From contig CM066918.1 in NCBI GenBank assembly GCA_033964015.1, positions 29,612,595 to 29,676,594 on the forward strand: a DNA stretch of 64,000 nucleotides, written 5' to 3'. This document shows, in pieces, positions 57,501 to 64,000 of this stretch (position 1 is its first letter; every line of letters begins with the position of its first letter). Under the pieces are notes generated by a model, which searched no databases, had not been told where the DNA came from, and saw nothing but the letters and a program-made list of their open reading frames with translations. Both the position numbers and the translations under genes were made by a program. This DNA comes from Scolanthus callimorphus (taxonomy: Eukaryota; Cnidaria; Anthozoa; Actiniaria; Edwardsiidae).

Positions 57501-60500
57501 TGGCGCGTTCAATTAATCAATTGTGCACCATTTTAAAGCATATTAACGGCTCTTGCTCTCTTAAGAACGGTCCTTCCCATTACACCACCCCCGCTTAAAC
57601 CGCTGTCATTCACAACAGCAAGGTGTTGTTAAATGAAATGAATGAGGAATCTTTGAATATGGAATTTGTTTATTTGTCGGGGCGATTACCAATCACCAAT
57701 CACTAAAACGCCAAACCGGCCGGCCTGACCCAAGGTTAAGCCAATAATTAAGCATTGGAGCAATCAGAGCGCGTTATATCGTAGCTATATAAAAGTTAGT
57801 AGTAATTGTAATTGGTCACAACTCATCAACCAATGATAACAGAGATCACCCGGTAAGCCAATGGAAATAAATTTAAATCGAAACCTACCTGCTAAATGGC
57901 TTCCCTGTCAGGTTTCAATTTCTATCAGAAAGCATCATCATCATCATCATCATCATTTTATTCACATTTCACTTTTCTGTTTATGTTTACATTATTTGTA
58001 TATATTTTTTGTATCTTTTTGTATCCGGCCAAATGATAAATAATGAGCGGCTCATCAAGCTGGAACTTGTTTGGATGCCAAACGATATCAAACATCCATT
58101 CAACATTTGAAAAACTCGTCAAGTTATAGACGCGGCGTCTTTTAAAATTGGCGAGTTGATCAAACATGTTGAGTTAGGATGCCAAAATGAACCAAACTTC
58201 TTCGCCGAAAGTTGTTGCTATTTGCGTCTACATTGTATTTTTACTTTGGCTTGTGATTGGCTGACGGGAAGCCATTCAACAGCAACTGATTATTCCCGCT
58301 TTATGATTGGCTAGATATTTTTGGTCCTACTGCCATCATTTGAAATTTCCTCTAACGACCAACTGTGTCCTTCTCTTGCAGGTTATGGTCACTTGGCACC
58401 AATGACAACGCTGGGTCGTTTTTTATGTATTTTTTACGCTCTATTTGGAATTCCCCTAACGGGTTTAACTCTACGCTCTATTGGTAACAGAATTTCGGAG
58501 GGTTTAGCAACACTTATCAAGTTAGGCGACCGTCGCTTCTACAACAGAGAAACTGAAAAGCTAGAAATCAAAACGGCGATTTTTGCGTTCGGGATACTAT
58601 TAGTAATTATTGTGTTTCCGGCTATTGGGTTTCATTGTTTAGAAAAATGGTCGTACACGGACGCTGTGTACTTCTGTTTCATCACATTAACGACTATCGG
58701 ATTTGGCGATTTTGTTCCGGGAAAAACTGTGAAGGACCATGGCGACACAGCCGTTGGGGCTACGTTGGAGTTCCTGAATCTAATCTACATGGTAGTGGGC
58801 TTAGCTGTTATGTCTGGTGTAATTGTATCAATTAGTGGAGTTATTGAAGAGAAAACTAAAAACTTTGGAGTGGATCCTATGGATGCATTGCGGAATATTG
58901 GAGTAGAGAATTTAAATTCGCGCGCGTTTAAAAAGTTAGGTCTGAAAATGGGGCCGGGTGTTGGCGATCCAAGGGCCCAGAGGTTGCCCCCGAAAATGGC
59001 CTCTAGAACTATGGGGGTCCCTGTGTCTTCAGCGCATAATATGAATAGTACAATGACTGAGCGGAGCGGGTCTGCGGAAACCATGGAATTCCAAGGACCT
59101 ACACCTGTATTATATCTAAATAAGCAAATTAATGGAACAGCTTCGGATACAAATAATACTCCCGCGGGGTCCCCTCCCGGGACTAAAATGTTCAACAACA
59201 AAGTTGCGCCTGTTTCTGTTACGGACGCGCACGAAAATATTACGAAAAACAGAACAAGTGTCGAGAGTTTACGAAGGAGCTGCGAACATGTATCGACAGA
59301 AACCGAAACAGCCGAGGAGGCACGGTCGGGAGACGATGAAAATGCTGTGAATAATAAGAGTGACAATTTGAATGGAAACACAGACTCCTTGCAAGCGTCG
59401 TCCAAGCGCGATAGCAAAAACGAATTGGTGAGTAATAAATCAAACACGAGACAGAGTGTTACATCGGGATTTCAAAACACCGAGAAGTGGGTTAAAAAAT
59501 GAGTCGAAGCCCGAGTTTTTAATACAGATTTTCAAACGCATAATTTAATTTCGAGAAAAACAATAGCTGTGCAAATTAAGACTGCGTATCCAACCCTCCT
59601 TGCTTATGATTTGTTAATGAGTTTGAGCAGTAGATTTGAAGGATTATGTCTCTATTTTGGAGGCGATAAAGGGTGAGGCCATTCCCATGTAGATATATAG
59701 CAACACAACAGAACTTGGACCCTGTGCGCCAAAGAAGGTCGCTTATCTAAAGTGAGCTTTCTTTCGACTCGGGCGCTACCCGTGTCGTGCGCTATGTGTT
59801 TTGGAACCCTTACAATGGCAATGCCGTAATTTTCTACGGTAGAATTTGCTGAAGAGCTATACACGACAATAGTTGGTTTTTGAGGTTTCAGTAATTCCGG
59901 TTGCTTATTGCAGCATTCTTACATTCCGAAAAAAATATATTATTAGTACGAACGTCGTATGGTTTTCCTCATTGGATGAATCCAGCAAGATGATGACAAT
60001 GTTGTCTTCCACGGAATTTTTCATTTGCATAATTATACCTTATTCGTTCACCATACACTACTTATCGCCATCAATTTTTGGTGATTATTTGTCGTGTTGT
60101 AAATATAATATATAGATTTAGGCACTGCCTAAAAGCGGAGCTCGAATCAATGCATTGCTGTCATTGAGGTATCGACTTTTCTAGTTTTGATGACATCATC
60201 GATTACGTATGTCACGTAACATTGGTGGTACACTCCACTTGCCTCCAAGATAACTTTTCCCAAGTTTGGTCACCTAGCGATGTTCCGTTCTCGAGATATT
60301 CATTTTGTTCTTGGTGGGAACCCTGTGGTGGTACAGGGACGTCGGACGGACGCCGCACGCGCGTTCAAAAATCAGATCCATACCTTTACATTATTCTCTT
60401 AAGTATGGAGCATCCGCTGGCGCGCTTCGCGCTCCGGTGCTCCGCTATTATAGCGAAAACCGTTGTTTCACACTGTGAATTTGTAAAACGTGATTTGAGT

Positions 60501-63500
60501 TATTTTTGTTCCGCCAGTCAAAATATCTAAGCCAATCAGGTTCTAGTCTGCTAGAAGGCGTTTGACGTAGTCGCGAGCATCTTGGATGACGCCGGGGTTT
60601 CGTCGATAAAAACAGCAGTCGACTTTGTTCTCGTCGCGACAGGAAGCCAGTCGACTGCACTAGGCGAAACAAGGCAAGGATCTGATTGGCTTAGATGGTT
60701 TGACTGGCAGAACAGAATAACCAAAATACCAAACCAAAAAGCGACGTTTTGAAAATGCGCAGCGTGAAACTACAACTTTAGCTGTAAACTTGAAATAAGT
60801 AGTCTCTCGTGCAACATTTTAGAGCAGATTTCGTTTGTGAAAAGTGCCGCAACAAAGTTGTGCCGCGCCGCGACCGTGATCGTGTCGCGACTAGAGCAGA
60901 TTTCGTATGACTGTGAACAGTGCCGCGACAAAATTGTGTCGCGCCGCGACCGTGACGCGACTATGCGATTTCATTCCGTATCTACAGCAGGCCAGGTTTC
61001 GTGCTGCGATCGCAACCTTGCCAGGCCGTGTCGCAACACGTTTCACAGTCATGCGAAATCTGCTCTATCATCGCGTGAACGCAGCTCTAGTTCAAGCGCT
61101 TTCACACACTACAGACTTGTCACACAAGCGTCGAAGCGCATTGGGGTAGCGGTGTGCACGCGTGTGAAGACGAAATGGTGCATAATAGGAAAATACTTAT
61201 CTTATACTTTATCATTTCTTACTGAATGTACATTCGTACTCGTTTTACAGAGAATCCAAGTGGACGGAAGTTGATTTTATCTGATTTTCTCGCATTTGAG
61301 GCACGTACTTCAGAATCGCGAAATTTAAGTGCCTGGAAGTGGCGAAACACAAGCTAAGAACTTGATGCCTTTTTCATTTAAGATTCGCTCGTCTCGAATT
61401 TTGCAAAATTATTGTTCCGTTTCCGCTGAAAGGACACAATTTGCTGTGCTGTTTTGAATTTTTGCCTCATTAACCTAAAACTCCTTTCAATTTGGCTCCC
61501 GTAATTCTCGGCTTTGTGTCACCAGACAGCTTCTCGCAGTCGAGTTTTGTCTATAATTTCTATCAAATATAAATCCGACCACGCTTTGTTGAAATTCCCA
61601 TGTGATCTTATTTCTCCTTGACAAAGGCCAAGGCCAGGATAGAGCTATCTTTTGGCCAAGGTAATATCTGTATCAGGTAGACGCCGACGCCTAGACCTCA
61701 GTGAAATCGCGTCAGGTTTGAGTGATTTAAGTGCTAGGAATTTGTTAAAATGAGAGGCACTAAATTTTATAATAAATATCTGATTCTGCGTTTGTTGGCT
61801 AAAAAAAGAACGCGCGCGAATCCCAGAAAGAACTAACGTAGTTTGTTATTTTAGTTATTAATTACAGGAAAAGACGGCCAAAATATGTTTCAAAAAGCTA
61901 TCTAAAGACGTTTCTTTTTTCCAGCTTCTCTTGCAGTTGAAGACGTAACAGAAAGACTGGCTTTCAGGGCTTAGCCTTCAGGTGCTGAAAAACTCTTGCA
62001 CGCTTCTACTGCACTTTTCACTTTTACCTATACCTTTTCACATCGCACTTAGTTCGCCAATGTTAAAGTACTGTTTTCAGATTTCCAGTTTCTAATTACG
62101 CTGTATTTCCTGCACTTCCTATAATGCATTGTCGAAAGGTAAATAAAATGATGAAAGTGATTTATTGAAATGTTCTTGGCAAAAAATGAAAATAATTGAT
62201 GTATTTGAAATTTTTTTCGCATTAAGACTACAAATTTTCTTGGCCACGAACGTTTCTTTTGTCACGCATTGTTTTTTCTTTTCCACCGAATATTGAATGC
62301 AAAAACACCCAAACATATGTATATCTGAAGTAGATTTTTCTCTCTAAAATTAGTTCATTTATATCTGAAGCAGATTTTTCTCTCTAAAATTAGTTCATTC
62401 ATTGATTTATTCTTTACTTATGTCAGGCAATATATTTTTTCATTTTTGACCTTGCTATGTAGTATTAGTTAAGGCGTATAAAACCTAAAGCAAATATACC
62501 ATATTTTTGATCAAATACGACACTTTATTACTTGTTTTTTATTGTTTTGTCTACACCGCCCACATAAGTGACTCTATACGTCACTCCTGCTTGCACATTA
62601 CTTCCCTAGCGAAATTTCAATTAAATTTTTTTTTGCATTGCAAGATTTGGACGTGTAAATGAGCATTGATTCGTGTTTTTTCCTCTTTTAATTTTGCCGA
62701 AAGCCGCGATTAAACGTTAATAATTGATATCTCATCTAAGACTTGAAAAAAGGAGAATTGATATTTGTCTGCAAAATCTATATAGCTTTGACTCTATAAT
62801 TATTGAAGATTTTCGTAGATTTAAGAGTGAAAGGTTAAAAAAAATCACATTGCTGACGTTACAGTAAAAGGCAAGACTTAAAACGCGAAATGCAGAAGGC
62901 GTGAGATTGTATTTCGTTTCTTTTTAGAATGATTTATGTTATATCATCCGGTGGATATATCTCTACCGTAATTCGCGGAACTCTGGCAGATGAAATTACA
63001 GCAGGGTGTCGTTTACAAAGCAAAACAGAATCAACAAGACCACTGAGCGATTTGTCACAAATAAGTTCTTTGTTTACGATTCCTGTTATATTTTCTCAAT
63101 ATTTATGTATTTCTTTAACAAAATCTAACAAAAACGTAGCTACAACCAAGCTGAGCATGGCACTTCACAGCCAAAACCATTGCGTCGACCCCGCGTTTAA
63201 AAAAAATCGATTTATTTTGTTTTTCTGTTCCGCCACTCGAACCTTCTTAGCCAATCAGATCGTTGTTCTGCCTGATTCGCCTGGTTTCCATGACAGCGAA
63301 ACTCACACAAATATCGCGACGGAAGCCAACAAACTGCACTTGGCGAAAGGGCAAGAATCTGATTGTGTAAAAACGTTTGAATGATGGACATTTTTTTGGT
63401 CAACAATAGTTTTAGCTGTAATGTTCCCTGCTATTAAGAGGGAAAGTGAGGTGAACTAGTTACAACGTTTAACATATCAAGAACATTTCGCCCTAAACCA

Positions 63501-64000
63501 TATCGAGTCGCCGACGTTGCAAAGCGTCCTTTATTTTCCCTCTTACCTTATTTGGAAGCTCTGCAAATTCTTTCCTCATATCTTAGCTGGAAAATCCATG
63601 TTCGAGAAACTTAACTGCCGTGAAGGCCCATTGGCCAAGAAAACTAATGGCGATGGGTCGAGATTTTAAAAACCACAGGCAACCCGAGAACACTGGGCCT
63701 TTATCACGCGGCGACCATCTTGGATAAATCTTTTGTTCTTGCATGTGCAGCCTCATCATGATTACGAGTTTCCACGGGGAAAACAAAGAACTTTATTCAA
63801 GATGGCTGCCGTGTGATAGCGACTTCCATGATCGTCAGTGACGGGGAAGCCCGCATGAACCGTGCCCAAGTTCCCTTTTAACTCATTTCCTCCCTTTTGT
63901 ATATTTTCTACAGGTGGTCGAAGTACAAGTAACACCTATGCCGTCCCCGATGGCCTCTCCGATCCCTTTGCGTACGGAATCGCCACCGGCTCTGAATCGT
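48224..64000 (+). CDS. Two-pore-domain (K2P) potassium channel, 3' end beyond window
   Basis: Exons 48224-48548, 58382-59427 (or to the stop at 59502) and 63914 onward. The encoded protein is a dimeric background K+ channel of the plasma membrane. TM1 covers about residues 10-30. An extracellular cap has N-glycosylation sites NFT (52) and NIS (58). The first filter TTIGYGH covers residues 106-112 and is split by the 9.8-kb intron (ATA G|GTAAGT ... TTGCAG|GT TAT). TM2 holds FYALFGIPLTGL; TM3 spans about 171-192; the second filter is TTIGFGDFVPG (212-222), and TM4 holds LIYMVVGLAVMSGVIV. His112 sits where TASK channels carry their pH-sensing His after GYG, which hints at acid sensitivity. The long Ser/Thr/Asn-rich cytosolic tail is lineage-variable. 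Two endings are possible: stop at 59502 (481 residues), or splicing at 59427 into the last exon. A GTG six bases before the chosen ATG is not a start. Confidence 0.93.
53956..54085. repeat. Fold-back with ~55-bp arms
   Basis: GTAGTTGATGTTC at the left pairs with GAACATCAACTATA at the right, then AAATATGTTTTGGGCCC / GGGCCCAAAACATATTT and TCAGTGCTCATTTTA / TAAAATGAGACTGA around a CCTCGCTGCGCTCGG loop. Just upstream at 53805-53945 another pair (ATTATAACTTTGG / CCAAAGTTATAAT) flanks GGGCTCTAA boxes. Confidence 0.85.
54199..54444. mobile_element. MITE with TTTAAAGGGGCACTC ends
   Basis: Left end TTTAAAGGGGCACTCGCACG, right end GTGGGAGTGCCCCTTTAAA (inverted). The interior has TCAATACAAATC and GGATGGAATTGGATTGCGA, shared with 44008-44230. 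No ORF. Confidence 0.85.
54793..54899. repeat. Uninterrupted fold-back, relative of 41469-41739
   Basis: ACACTTAATATGACTGCTCCC is complemented by GGGTGCAGTCATTAAGTGT, with inner arms CAGCGAGTTTGTTTTCCCGA / GGGAAAACAAAACTCGCTG. The TTAA in GTCATTAAGTG is single here, giving an unoccupied version of the insertion site at 41606. Confidence 0.85.
58382..59502 (+). CDS. K2P channel exon 2 (pores, TM2-TM4, tail)
   Basis: Follows CCTTCTCTTGCAG. It completes the first filter and carries TM2, TM3, the second pore and TM4, then about 240 residues of polar tail. Inside the tail at 59427 is a full donor, TTG|GTGAGTAA. If unused, translation continues for 25 more residues to TGA at 59500-59502. The long - strand ORF at 58785-59447 is a shadow of this exon. 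Confidence 0.92.
60530..60696. repeat. Fold-back of the GGAAGCC/CTGATTGG family
   Basis: AAGCCAATCAGGTTC at the left and GGATCTGATTGGCTTA at the right are inverted. GTCGCGACAGGAAGCCAGTC and CACTAGGCGAAACAAGGC match 13562-13605. A further diverged copy at 63247-63367 has TTAGCCAATCAGATC and GCAAGAATCTGATTG ends. Confidence 0.7.
60821..61066. mobile_element. MITE with AGAGCAGATTTCG ends and duplicated left end
   Basis: AGAGCAGATTTCGTTTGTGAA at 60821 is followed by a second left end, AGAGCAGATTTCGTATGACTG, at about 60894. There is one right end, GCGAAATCTGCTCT, at 61066. The interior is rich in GCCGCGACCGTG. It is otherwise collinear with 26890-27053. Confidence 0.8.
63914..64000 (+). CDS. K2P channel exon 3 candidate, cut by the window end
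   Basis: Acceptor TATATTTTCTACAG followed by 29 open codons in phase 0, matching the donor at 59427. It encodes a Pro/Ser-rich segment, VVEVQVTPMPSPMASP and onward, consistent with a continued cytosolic tail. It stays open to the last base of the window. It could instead belong to another gene, but phase and composition fit. Confidence 0.65.
   Translation, partial: MVEVQVTPMPSPMASPIPLRTESPPALNR

Larger units (their letters stand above)
48549..58381 (+). other. First intron of the K2P gene
   Basis: A 9.8-kb intron splitting the first selectivity filter. It holds the repeat copy at 52080-52384, an AT-rich microsatellite region (about 52860-53175, with (TTA)n), fold-backs at 53280-53350, 53956-54085 and 54793-54899, the MITE at 54199-54444, and (CAT)n at 57934-57957. 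No alternative channel exon was recognised. Confidence 0.7.
59503..63913 (+). other. Second K2P intron (or 3' flank)
   Basis: If exon 3 is real this is intron. It holds the repeats at 60530-60696, 60821-61066 and 63247-63367 and a 46-base direct duplication at about 62319-62400 (ATATCTGAAG.AGATTTTTCTCTCTAAAATTAGTTCATT). No canonical AATAAA lies close after 59502, which mildly favours splicing onward. Confidence 0.5.

Noticed and set aside
58785..59447. 220-codon ORF on the - strand
   Set aside because: Antisense shadow of the K2P exon 2.
62929..63384. 151-codon ORF on the + strand
   Set aside because: Runs through a member of the GGAAGCC/CTGATTGG repeat family; no recognisable domain.

Overview
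The window reads as animal nuclear DNA. It has spliced genes with GT-AG introns, AATAAA signals, long introns and very many short non-autonomous repeats, and no bacterial features. A cnidarian, probably an anthozoan such as a coral or anemone, is my best guess. That is an inference from gene content and repeat style, because nothing here fixes the species.

Layout. (1) From 2.3 to 15.2 kb on the + strand lies a tandem family of three small secreted-peptide genes. Exon 1 starts at 2342, 9667 and 12813. Each encodes a signal peptide, an acidic spacer and a very basic ring motif, C-x8-C, and each exon 1 ends in phase 0. Related second exons lie at 6519 (gene 1) and 15096 (gene 3); the second exon of gene 2 is uncertain. 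The promoter and first exon of genes 2 and 3 are clear duplicates. (2) From 15.8 to 29.8 kb on the - strand lie two six-exon aquaglyceroporin genes with matching exon boundaries. The left copy lacks one base in exon 5 and is frameshifted before its second NPA box. (3) From 36.4 to 40.0 kb lie two small convergent genes of unknown function, with three exons on + and two on -. (4) From 48.2 kb to the end on the + strand lies a two-pore-domain potassium channel. The intron between its first two exons is 9.8 kb and splits the first selectivity filter. Its C-terminus either stops at 59502 or is spliced to an exon at 63914 that runs off the window.

The rest is intergenic or intronic DNA crowded with MITE-like and fold-back repeats. 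These include near-perfect 88-bp palindromic arms, a family bounded by long G/C runs with internal GTATTTTTTAGGGG boxes, a TTAA-flanked element nested in a fold-back whose unfilled relative is also in this window, and a 31-bp array built on a CTGATTGG box. Several of these elements sit within a few to tens of bases of aquaporin splice sites. I found no autonomous transposase or reverse transcriptase ORF, rRNA, tRNA or CRISPR. The most novel candidate is the C-x8-C peptide cluster. Its role is unknown; antimicrobial, venom-like and neuropeptide roles are all open.
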